From contig CAKRLN010000031.1 of the NCBI GenBank assembly GCA_934359535.1, forward strand, positions 1-14,375: a stretch of 14,375 nucleotides of DNA, given 5' to 3'. Under the pieces are notes generated by a model. That model ran no database searches. It was not told the DNA's origin and saw only the letters and a list, made by a program, of their open reading frames with translations. Made by a program: the position numbers and the translations under genes. The DNA comes from an uncultured Lachnospiraceae bacterium. GTDB taxonomy: Bacteria; Bacillota; Clostridia; Lachnospirales; Lachnospiraceae. How positions within the stretch are numbered: position 1 is the first letter of the stretch; each line of letters starts with the position of its first letter. This document shows positions 1 through 6,091 of this stretch, piece by piece.

Positions 1-157
1 GCAGTGAACGCTCAACCTTATACACACGGTACAACTCAAACATTCCAATGCAGGATATCGCAAGCGTTGAAAATAACAGCACACTTCCTCCTGATATAAT
101 GAAAACCAGAGCAAGTATCACAAGCACGATCCCACTTAATAATCTTGTTTTAAACAT
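1..157 (-). CDS. cdsA: Phosphatidate cytidylyltransferase, N-terminal part only
   Basis: The 52 visible residues start MFKTRLLSGIVLVILALVFI and continue through a second hydrophobic stretch to an ELYRV(Y)KVE motif. This matches the N-terminus of CdsA, the integral membrane enzyme that makes CDP-diacylglycerol from phosphatidate and CTP for phospholipid synthesis. The gene runs off the left edge of the window, so the catalytic C-terminal signature is not visible. The start is the ATG at 157, preceded by a GGGAGGAAG ribosome binding site. It begins 16 bases after the uppS stop, and uppS-cdsA is a very widely conserved gene pair, which supports the call. It is almost certainly co-transcribed with uppS. 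Confidence 0.88.
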   Translation of the reverse strand, partial: MFKTRLLSGIVLVILALVFIISGGSVLLFSTLAISCIGMFELYRVYKVERSL

Positions 158-173
158 AACGCTTCCTCCCTGC

Positions 174-881
174 CTACTCTTCTTTCAAGCCGCCAAACCG
201 TCTGTCACGGTTATTATATGCGCGGATCGCCTCTTCTAATTCAGCCTTATGGAAATCCGGCCATGGAACCTCTGTGAAATAAAATTCACTGTAAGCAAGC
301 TGCCACAACAGATAATTGGATAATCTCTGCTCTCCGCTTGTCCGGATTAAAAGATCCGGATCTGGAAGCTCTTTTGTATCCAGATAGGAAGCAAACAGCT
401 TTTCATCTATCTGATCTTTTGTGATTTTTCCTGCATCCCTATCATCTGCCATCTTTTTCATTGCCCGGAGCATCTCATCCCTGCTTCCGTAGTTAATTGC
501 AATTGTAAGATTTAATCCGGTATTGCTTTTCGAAGCCTCTTCCAGTTCTACGATCCGGTTCTGGAATTTTACAGAAAGCCTTGTAACATCTCCGATCACA
601 CGGACGCGCATATTATTTTTGTCGGCTGTCCGGATACAATTCTTCAGATAGCTTTCGAGAAGTGTCATAAGGGCAGCCACTTCGCTGTCCGGCCGGTTCC
701 AATTTTCTGTAGAAAATGCATACAAGGTCAGATACTTTACGCCAAGCTCATCTGCCGCCTTACACACGGTTTCCACATTTTTTGCACCCATTGTATGTCC
801 GTAATTTCTAGGCATTCCTTTGCTTTTTGCCCATCTTCCGTTTCCATCAAGAATAATGGCAACATGATTCGGAATATTCAT
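174..881 (-). CDS. uppS: Isoprenyl transferase (undecaprenyl diphosphate synthase)
   Basis: A 235-residue cytosolic cis-prenyltransferase. The family condenses isopentenyl diphosphate onto farnesyl diphosphate to make the C55 lipid carrier for peptidoglycan and wall polysaccharides. The N-terminal HVAIILDGNGRWAKSKG block carries the catalytic Asp and diphosphate-binding Gly-Asn-Gly-Arg. Further on are YGHTMGAKN, LYAFSTENWNRP, the INYGSRDE segment, and the C-terminal PDLLIRTSGEQRLSNYLLWQLAYSEFYF signature followed by WPDF. Length is normal for the family. The ATG at 881 has an AGGAGG site seven bases upstream. It lies 101 bases downstream of frr, separated by an intrinsic terminator, and 16 bases before cdsA. 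No clear private promoter is visible, so its transcription may depend on read-through. Confidence 0.97.
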   Translation of the reverse strand: MNIPNHVAIILDGNGRWAKSKGMPRNYGHTMGAKNVETVCKAADELGVKYLTLYAFSTENWNRPDSEVAALMTLLESYLKNCIRTADKNNMRVRVIGDVTRLSVKFQNRIVELEEASKSNTGLNLTIAINYGSRDEMLRAMKKMADDRDAGKITKDQIDEKLFASYLDTKELPDPDLLIRTSGEQRLSNYLLWQLAYSEFYFTEVPWPDFHKAELEEAIRAYNNRDRRFGGLKEE

Positions 882-916
882 ATAATTTCCTCCTGACGAA
901 AAATTTTCTTCGAATG

Positions 917-948
917 AAATAAAAGGGACACGCCAGAGGCCATGTCCC
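917..948 (-). terminator. Intrinsic terminator after frr
   Basis: Read on the minus strand, a stem GGGACA / TGTCCC (943-948 with 925-930) encloses an inner GCC-TCT-GGC hairpin, and TTTTATTT follows directly. This is a Rho-independent terminator just after the frr stop. Its upstream flank is A-rich, so it could also work weakly on the plus strand, where no gene needs it. It sits between frr and uppS, two genes that are often in one transcript. Confidence 0.75.
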
Positions 949-982
949 GTTTATCTTTTTCGCAAACACGATTAAAAATCGA

Positions 983-1537
983 TTATACTGTAAGAATCTC
1001 TTTGGATTTATTTTCAACTGCCTTATCAATGTCCGCAACGTATTTATCCGTCATCTTCTGAACCTGATCTTCTAATCCTTTGATCTCATCCTCTGAAATA
1101 TCTTCTGCTTTTCCATTTTTCTTTAAGAAATCAATTGCATCACGCCTGATATTACGGATCGCAACCTTTGCATTCTCGCCCTTTTTCTTAACATCCTTAA
1201 CGATTTCCTTACGTCTTTCCTCGGTAAGCTCCGGGAAAACAAGACGGATTACTTTTCCATCGTTGGTTGGGTTAATCCCGAGATCAGAACAAAGAATTGC
1301 CTTTTCGATCTCTTTTACCATAGAAGGCTCCCATGGCTGGATCTGGATAATTCTTGGCTCTGGAACACTTACATTTGCAACCTGCTGGATGCTGCTTGGT
1401 GATCCATAATAATCAACACGGAGCTTGTCAAGCACATGTGGGTTTGCCCGTCCGGCACGGATGCTTGAATACTCTTCTTCCAGGTTTTTTAAAGATTTCT
1501 GCATTTTATCATCAAAGGTAACTAATCTTTCATCCAT
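983..1537 (-). CDS. frr: Ribosome recycling factor
   Basis: A 184-residue protein, essentially the standard 185-residue length. It has the family blocks SIRAGRANPHVLDKL near residues 25-39, DYYGSPSSIQQVANVSVPEPRIIQIQPWE in the small domain, and the C-terminal helical core with EERRKEIVKDVKK..GENAKVAIRNIRRDA. With EF-G it splits post-termination ribosomes into subunits. The ATG at 1537 has an AGGAGG site nine bases upstream. The pyrH stop codon TAG overlaps the first bases of that site, and the genes are 13 bases apart, so the two are tightly linked in translation. A terminator follows the gene. Confidence 0.98.
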   Translation of the reverse strand: MDERLVTFDDKMQKSLKNLEEEYSSIRAGRANPHVLDKLRVDYYGSPSSIQQVANVSVPEPRIIQIQPWEPSMVKEIEKAILCSDLGINPTNDGKVIRLVFPELTEERRKEIVKDVKKKGENAKVAIRNIRRDAIDFLKKNGKAEDISEDEIKGLEDQVQKMTDKYVADIDKAVENKSKEILTV

Positions 1538-1550
1538 TCTAAATATCCTC

Positions 1551-2249
1551 CTAAGATACGGTCACTTTGGTGCCGTTAAATTTGCCGCTGACGGCATTTA
1601 CAATCCCATCCTCTTCGTTCAGACTGAATACATACATCGGCATCTTATTCTCCATACACATAATAGAAGCAGTAAGATCTACAACCGCAAGCTTTTTCCC
1701 GATCACCTCATCAATCGAAAGCTCATCGTATTTCTTCGCATCTGGATTTACCTTCGGATCGCTGTCATAGACACCATCAATTGCTTTTGCAAGATAGATA
1801 CCATCTGCCTCAATCTCGATTGCGCGGAGTACCGTCGCTGTATCAGTCGAGAAATACGGATGACCGGTTCCTCCGGCAAAAAATACAACCATGTCATGAG
1901 CAAAATATTTATTTGCGCGGTCCTTTGAAAACAGCTTTGTCATAGAGCCACACTCAAACGGTGTTAAAACAGCGGTCTTCATTCCTACAGAACGGAAAAT
2001 CTCAGATACATAAATACAGTTCATAACCGTTGCAAGCATTCCAATCTGATCTGCCTTTGTACGGTCAATTGTCTCACTCGTACGTCCTCTCCAGAAATTG
2101 CCTCCTCCGATCACAATTCCAACCTGAATGCCCTGATCAGTAATCTTTTTTACCTGTTTTGCAACCTCTGTTACAGTCGGTTCATCAAATCCGCGATGCT
2201 TCTCACCTGCGAGTGCTTCTCCACTAAGCTTCAGTAAAATACGTTTCAT
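1551..2249 (-). CDS. pyrH: UMP kinase
   Basis: A 232-residue member of the amino-acid-kinase fold that phosphorylates UMP to UDP with ATP in the cytosol, a step of pyrimidine nucleotide synthesis. Visible blocks are KRILLKLSGEAL at the N-terminus, the glycine-rich GIVIGGGNFWRGR, the DQIGMLATVMN segment, FFAGGTGHPYFSTDTATVLRA, and the C-terminal VVDLTA..C.EN..P..VF. Length is slightly short of the common 235-245. The ATG at 2249 has an AAAGGA-type ribosome binding site. It follows the bactofilin stop by 14 bases and precedes frr by 13. The pyrH-frr pair is conserved, but here bactofilin rather than tsf is immediately upstream. Confidence 0.98.
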   Translation of the reverse strand: MKRILLKLSGEALAGEKHRGFDEPTVTEVAKQVKKITDQGIQVGIVIGGGNFWRGRTSETIDRTKADQIGMLATVMNCIYVSEIFRSVGMKTAVLTPFECGSMTKLFSKDRANKYFAHDMVVFFAGGTGHPYFSTDTATVLRAIEIEADGIYLAKAIDGVYDSDPKVNPDAKKYDELSIDEVIGKKLAVVDLTASIMCMENKMPMYVFSLNEEDGIVNAVSGKFNGTKVTVS

Positions 2250-2263
2250 CAGACTTTTCCTTT

Positions 2264-3079
2264 CTATTTCGCATCAAATAAACCTTTGATATCTACATCC
2301 GCATAGCACTGTGAACAGAATCCTTCGATCACTGCTCCATTATTGATCTGAACAGAACGTGATTTGATATTTCCCATAATAACAGCGGAGGTATCAACAA
2401 CAACTGGTCCCTGAACATCGATATCTCCCTTTACAGCACCTGCAATAACCGCAGAGGTTGCAGAAATATTGCCAATGATCACAGATCCTGCACCAACCTT
2501 AACGGTTCCAGAGCTGACAACCTCACCTTCAATCTTTGCTGCATCTGCAAAGAACTCAGAAGAACTGCTGTTACCATTGATCGTTCCAGTAACGACTAAC
2601 TTACCATTACAAGCAACATTACCATTGATCGTTCCCTGAATATCAAAGGAACCCGTCGTCTGCATATCACCGGTTAATGCGGTTCCCTGTGTAATCACAG
2701 ACGTCTCATCGGAAATCATCGGTTTCTGTGGTTCTGGCTGCTGATTTAAAATTGTCTCGTTTACTGGTGCTTCGTTCATTACGATATTCTCCTCTTTTAC
2801 TGCATTTATTACAGGCGGCTCTGTCGTTACAGCCTGTGTCATAACTGGTCTTGCCATCTGTCTTGCTGCCGGGCGTATTACCGGTGGTTCTTCCTTCACC
2901 TGCTCTAAAAGTCCATCAAGCTTGGAAAGCTCTGTCTTTACATCCACATCCTGTCCCAATGTGTCATTGACAGCTGTTCTGTTTACAGATGTCTCATTTA
3001 ATGCCGTTTCACCCTCTCCAGGTGCGAGTTCATTGACCGCCTGGGAAAAATCCTCTTTGAAATCTTTAAAAAGTCCCAT
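2264..3079 (-). CDS. Bactofilin (polymer-forming cytoskeletal protein)
   Basis: A 271-residue protein. Residues about 122-255 form a bactofilin domain: a right-handed beta-helix pattern of short hydrophobic rungs with Gly turns (GSFDIQGTINGNVACNGKLV, AKIEGEVVSSGTVKVG, AVIAGAVKGDIDVQG, AVIMGNIKSRSVQI). Family members self-assemble without nucleotide into membrane-associated filaments that position wall enzymes. The first 120 residues are a low-complexity linker with an amphipathic-looking start (MGLFKDFKEDFSQAV) and pentapeptide repeats of the form [AS][LV]NxT at 26-40. A C-x-x-C pair lies near the end (255, 258). The GGAGG site precedes the ATG. It is 17 bases after the deacetylase-like gene and 14 before pyrH, hence operonic. 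The partner is probably the deacetylase-like protein. Confidence 0.92.
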   Translation of the reverse strand: MGLFKDFKEDFSQAVNELAPGEGETALNETSVNRTAVNDTLGQDVDVKTELSKLDGLLEQVKEEPPVIRPAARQMARPVMTQAVTTEPPVINAVKEENIVMNEAPVNETILNQQPEPQKPMISDETSVITQGTALTGDMQTTGSFDIQGTINGNVACNGKLVVTGTINGNSSSSEFFADAAKIEGEVVSSGTVKVGAGSVIIGNISATSAVIAGAVKGDIDVQGPVVVDTSAVIMGNIKSRSVQINNGAVIEGFCSQCYADVDIKGLFDAK

Positions 3080-3096
3080 TTATCTTCCTCCATTTT

Positions 3097-4035
3097 TTAT
3101 TCAATATCATCCGCTGGGATATACTGAATTACTTTTGTATTATCATCAATCGGCAAAATCTCTGCATTCATACTTCTTAGTGCTTCGACCAGTGGCCCTA
3201 TGGCCTCTGCCGTTTGGTTCTGACCTGCTCCATCGTGTAAAAGGACAATGGATGTTTTATATTTGGATACTCCGGCTGTCACCTGATCAACAATAGATTC
3301 CGGCGTAGCATCTGCCGCACTGTCTCCTGCCGATACATTCCAGTCAAAATAGCGTATCTTGCTTTCGTTCAACACACGGATAAAATCTCTCATATCTGTA
3401 TTGCTGATCCGGTTGCTGCTGCCTCCCGGAAAACGGTAATACACGCTTTCTGTTCCTGTCAGATTCTTAAGAAGCTCCCGGATTTTCTGAAGATCCGATG
3501 TAAAAGCCTCCTTCGACGCATAGATTGTACTGTACTGATCCGAATAAGAATGCATGCCAAGAGTATGGCCATCGGCCACAATCCTCTTATACACATCCTG
3601 CATAGCCGGATCCTCATTGCCAGCAACGAAGAAGGTTGCCTTTACACCCGCGGCTGCAAGCGCATCTAAAATCACACCAGTTTCTGCATCCGGACCACTG
3701 TCAAAGGTCAGATATACCTTATGGGTATCTCCTTCCTGTGCAAGATTACCGGCATCCACATATGCTTCCGCTGCCGTAGCATCCTCCACAGTCTGTGGCT
3801 GCTTCTCCGCTACATCCAGTTCGGTTTCCTCCTGTCTGTCTGCACCAGACCCAACCGTTACCAGATGATCGATCCGCTTATTCAAACGGACAACCTGAAG
3901 TGCAAGAATGCCGATTGCAACAAGCGAACCGATCATCCAGAGAACCACTGTCAGGATAATCACAGATTTCATTCGTGCGACACGCTTGCGTCTGTCCCTC
4001 TGTCTGCTTTGCTCATCCGGACTGCTCGTACTCAT
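3097..4035 (-). CDS. Membrane-anchored polysaccharide-deacetylase-like (NodB/CE4) protein, probably altered metal site
   Basis: A 312-residue protein with a short basic cytosolic tail, one membrane segment at about 24-50, a linker, and an extracytoplasmic NodB-fold domain from about 105. CE4 enzymes remove N-acetyl groups from peptidoglycan or other glycans. Motifs seen: LTFDSGPD at 109-116, GMHSYSD at 160-166, YRFPGGSSN at 200-208, DWNVSAGD at 231-238 and VLLHDG at 264-269. In canonical members motif 1 is TFDDG and motif 2 is HxxxH; here the second Asp is Ser113 and the second His is Asp166, so two metal ligands are missing. The start at 4035 is chosen because a GGAGGAAG site precedes it; an in-frame ATG seven codons upstream has that site inside it. 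It heads the bactofilin-pyrH-frr operon. Confidence 0.88.
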   Translation of the reverse strand: MSTSSPDEQSRQRDRRKRVARMKSVIILTVVLWMIGSLVAIGILALQVVRLNKRIDHLVTVGSGADRQEETELDVAEKQPQTVEDATAAEAYVDAGNLAQEGDTHKVYLTFDSGPDAETGVILDALAAAGVKATFFVAGNEDPAMQDVYKRIVADGHTLGMHSYSDQYSTIYASKEAFTSDLQKIRELLKNLTGTESVYYRFPGGSSNRISNTDMRDFIRVLNESKIRYFDWNVSAGDSAADATPESIVDQVTAGVSKYKTSIVLLHDGAGQNQTAEAIGPLVEALRSMNAEILPIDDNTKVIQYIPADDIE

Positions 4036-4070
4036 AAACTTCCTCCAGCGTATCAAAAATATCCTTCATT

Positions 4071-4098
4071 ATTTTAACACATTTTTACAGCTTGTAAA
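4071..4098 (-). promoter_or_regulatory. Proximal candidate promoter of the deacetylase-bactofilin-pyrH-frr operon
   Basis: On the minus strand a -35-like TTTACA (4098-4093) and a -10-like TAAAAT (4076-4071) are separated by 16 bases. The -35 lies in the inverted repeat TTTACA-AGC-TGTAAA (4084-4098), which could bind a regulator. The transcript would have a short leader, with the deacetylase ATG about 30 bases on. Confidence 0.5.
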
Positions 4099-4122
4099 TA
4101 ATCAATGTCATAATCGTCTGAT

Positions 4123-4152
4123 ATTATAGCATAGTCTCTTCCAAACTTGCAA
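4123..4152 (-). promoter_or_regulatory. Distal candidate promoter of the deacetylase operon
   Basis: On the minus strand TTGCAA (4152-4147) and a perfect TATAAT (4128-4123) are separated by 18 bases. It lies about 90 bases before the deacetylase start and just after the epimerase stop, where no clear terminator is visible. It may act in tandem with the proximal candidate. Confidence 0.6.
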
Positions 4153-4179
4153 CTATGTTCTTGGGAGAAAATAAAAGAT

Positions 4180-5067
4180 CTATCGGATTTCATTACAGGT
4201 AATTGTATAAGAACGCTTGAAACACGCACCAGCCTCCAAGACATTCTGCCAGCTTCGTTCCTCAAGTGTTCCGTCAAACTCTTCTGCATCACATCTGCCA
4301 TACCACGGCTCGATGCATACAAATGGGGCATTTTTCTTCTCCGGGGACCAGATTCCTACAAGGGGTGCATCAAAGGATACGGTGATATACGGTTTTTTGT
4401 CCGGGGTAAGAAGTGATATGCTCTGAACCTGGGAATCTTCAATGATGTATGCTCCGTTATCAAAAAAGTGCTCTGAAATCGTAAGTCCTTCTTCTGGAAT
4501 GTGAAGCTTCGTCACAGTCTGCTGACGCAGCCCGGATGTCAGTCCGATGTCATGGCTTACCACATCACCTGCGTTTATGGCGATTGCATAATCGGTCTGC
4601 TTCTCTCCCTCTTTTAACGGGCACAAAAATGCCGGATGTGCTCCAATCGAAAAATACATTTCCTTTTCTGTTTCCCGGTTTGTTACCTTCCATAAAACAG
4701 AAAGCGTATTTTTTTCCAGCCGGTATCCAATTTCAAGCAGGAATTCGAATGGGTATTTTTCTTTCGTCTCCTCCGACGCTGAAAGGGAGAACCAGATTTC
4801 ATTTTCCGACTGGGAAATACATGTAAATTCCATATCTCTCGCAAAACCGTGCTGGGAAATATGATATTCTTTTCCACCATAGCGGTAGGTATCATCCTTT
4901 ACCCTTCCGACAAATGGAAACAGCACCGGTGAATGCCTTCCCCAGAACTTCTTATCGCCGCACCACAAATATTCCACACCCGTTTTCGCGTGCTGCAGGG
5001 AGACAAGTTCTGCTCCATGGGACTCAAATACTGCTTTTAAAAAATCATTTTTTAATTCATATTGCAT
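4180..5067 (-). CDS. Aldose 1-epimerase family protein (LacX-like)
   Basis: A 295-residue cytosolic protein of the galactose-mutarotase fold. Members interconvert alpha and beta anomers of aldoses, and LacX-type proteins are found with sugar utilisation genes; the exact sugar is unknown. The sequence shows the N-terminal AVFESHGAELVSLQ pattern, GRHSPVLFPFVGRVKDDTYRYGGKEYHISQHGFARD with the conserved HGFAR His (about 73-77), SIGAHPAF with the second His, and the C-terminal CIEPWYGRCD containing the likely catalytic Glu. Length is typical of this subgroup. The ATG at 5067 has a GAGGA site. It follows the lpdD-like gene by 76 bases but has its own strong promoter, so it is probably a separate transcript. 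Confidence 0.87.
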   Translation of the reverse strand: MQYELKNDFLKAVFESHGAELVSLQHAKTGVEYLWCGDKKFWGRHSPVLFPFVGRVKDDTYRYGGKEYHISQHGFARDMEFTCISQSENEIWFSLSASEETKEKYPFEFLLEIGYRLEKNTLSVLWKVTNRETEKEMYFSIGAHPAFLCPLKEGEKQTDYAIAINAGDVVSHDIGLTSGLRQQTVTKLHIPEEGLTISEHFFDNGAYIIEDSQVQSISLLTPDKKPYITVSFDAPLVGIWSPEKKNAPFVCIEPWYGRCDAEEFDGTLEERSWQNVLEAGACFKRSYTITCNEIR

Positions 5068-5107
5068 CGTTTTTTCCTCTTTCTTTCCCTAATTTTACCT
5101 TCTTTCT

Positions 5108-5136
5108 ATTCTACCTCTTTTTCCCTTATGATGCAA
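5108..5136 (-). promoter_or_regulatory. Promoter of the aldose 1-epimerase gene
   Basis: On the minus strand TTGCAT (5136-5131) and TAGAAT (5113-5108) are separated by exactly 17 bases, a near-consensus sigma-A promoter. It begins eight bases after the lpdD-like stop codon. The resulting leader lacks cytosines up to the start codon region (5129-5070). Confidence 0.7.
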
Positions 5137-5143
5137 AAGAAAT

Positions 5144-5524
5144 CTATTCACACAGCCTTTGGGCAAGTCTTTCTACTGCCGCCTTAATTTTCCAAAGCAC
5201 CTCCTTTATCTGTTCCTTCGTCAGGCCATCACTATGAAAGCCTCCGGTACAGACAACGGTTCTGCCGGTCAGCGCGCAGAGTCTCTCTGCTGCCGGCCGG
5301 CAGATAAATTCATCCTTATGTCCGGTAAGATTCCATACTGACGCGGTTGCCGATGCGCTCCCGTCTCCCGATAAAGACGGTCTAAAAACTGCCTGCACAC
5401 TGCATCCAATATGTGGTTTTCCACCGCCCCTGATACAGATAAGCAAATCCTCACCAACCCATTCTGCGGCAATCTCAAAATCCGCTCCTGCCGCACTGCC
5501 TTTTTCTATGAAAGACCATTCCAT
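5144..5524 (-). CDS. lpdD: LpdD-like prenylated-flavin chaperone / decarboxylase small subunit
   Basis: A 126-residue cytosolic protein resembling the third subunit (LpdD / BsdD-like, subunit D) of UbiD-type hydroxyarylic acid decarboxylases, thought to help maturation of the prenylated-FMN enzyme. Recognisable features are the internal GEDLLICIRGGGKPHIGCSV block (about 24-43), LTGHKDE (about 66-72), the TVVCTGGFHSDGLTKEQI stretch with a conserved His (about 88-105), and a C-terminal helix. Its ATG at 5524 lies inside the end of ubiX, giving a 19-base overlap and translational coupling; the AAAGGAG site is inside ubiX. The position directly after ubiD and ubiX is what makes this call firm. 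It is the last gene of the operon. Confidence 0.83.
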   Translation of the reverse strand: MEWSFIEKGSAAGADFEIAAEWVGEDLLICIRGGGKPHIGCSVQAVFRPSLSGDGSASATASVWNLTGHKDEFICRPAAERLCALTGRTVVCTGGFHSDGLTKEQIKEVLWKIKAAVERLAQRLCE

Positions 5525-6078
5525 CTCCGATACTCCTTTGCGTAAATTCCAAATGGCTCTAACAGCTTTGCTGCCATATGGTATACCATCTCGTCCATCG
5601 TTTCCGGTTTGTGATAAAATGTTAACATCGGTGGAATAATCCGCACCTCAGGTATCATGGAAAGCTCATAAAGATTTCTTAAATGGACCGGACTAAGCGG
5701 TGTCTCTCGCGCCGCAAGAACGAGTGGTCTCTTTTCTTTCAAGGTAACATCCGCTGCCCGAAGGAGCAGATTGTCTGAATAACCGCTATGGATTCCAGCC
5801 ACCGTTTTCATGCTGCACGGAACAATTAGCATCCCGGCAGTTGGATACGTCCCACTTGCCGGAGGTGCCCCGATCTCCTGCGGCTCATAGCAAAAATCAG
5901 CAAGCCTTGCAATTTCCTCCGGCTCCACACAAAGCTCCTGCCGTATCGTAAGCTTTGCACTTTCCGTCATAATAAGCTGCGACTCGTATTCTGGCTGCTT
6001 TTTTATAATCTCAAGGCAGCATGTTAAAAGCGGCATACCGCTTGCCCCGGAAGCACCTACCATAATCCGTTTTTTCAT
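5506..6078 (-). CDS. ubiX: UbiX-family flavin prenyltransferase
   Basis: A 190-residue flavoprotein that joins a dimethylallyl group to reduced FMN to form prenylated FMN, the cofactor of UbiD decarboxylases. The N-terminal VGASGASGMPLL block (7-18) is the family's flavin-binding start. The MLIVPCSMKTVAGIHSGYSDNLLLRAADV segment and the KEKRPLVLAARETPLSPVHLRN block are nearly invariant in the family and bind FMN and the isoprenyl phosphate. Length is normal. The ATG at 6078 has an AGGAGGT site six bases upstream. It lies 13 bases after ubiD and overlaps the lpdD-like gene by 19 bases, so it belongs to the decarboxylase operon rather than a ubiquinone pathway. Confidence 0.95.
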   Translation of the reverse strand: MKKRIMVGASGASGMPLLTCCLEIIKKQPEYESQLIMTESAKLTIRQELCVEPEEIARLADFCYEPQEIGAPPASGTYPTAGMLIVPCSMKTVAGIHSGYSDNLLLRAADVTLKEKRPLVLAARETPLSPVHLRNLYELSMIPEVRIIPPMLTFYHKPETMDEMVYHMAAKLLEPFGIYAKEYRRWNGLS

Positions 6079-6091
6079 ACCGCACCTCCTG

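Noticed and set aside
925-948. Riboswitch or small RNA before uppS
   Set aside because: The element is short, is followed by a T-run and directly follows the frr stop, so a plain terminator explains it.
847-1038. Small minus-strand open frame spanning the frr-uppS gap
   Set aside because: It overlaps the ends of both genes in another frame and runs through the terminator; no ribosome binding site.
1425-1928. Long plus-strand open frame opposite pyrH and frr
   Set aside because: It lies wholly antisense to two unmistakable genes, has no ribosome binding site and its translation resembles no family.
4036-4056. Deacetylase start seven codons upstream at 4056
   Set aside because: The strong GGAGGAAG site lies inside that extension and is correctly spaced for the ATG at 4035.
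4083-4331. Small open frames around the deacetylase promoter and the 3' end of the epimerase gene
   Set aside because: They are out of frame with the epimerase, lack ribosome binding sites and cross the candidate promoters.
5108-5136. Aldose 1-epimerase as a fourth gene of the decarboxylase operon
   Set aside because: A near-consensus promoter in the 76-base gap and the unrelated function favour a separate transcript, although read-through from lpdD cannot be excluded because no terminator is visible.
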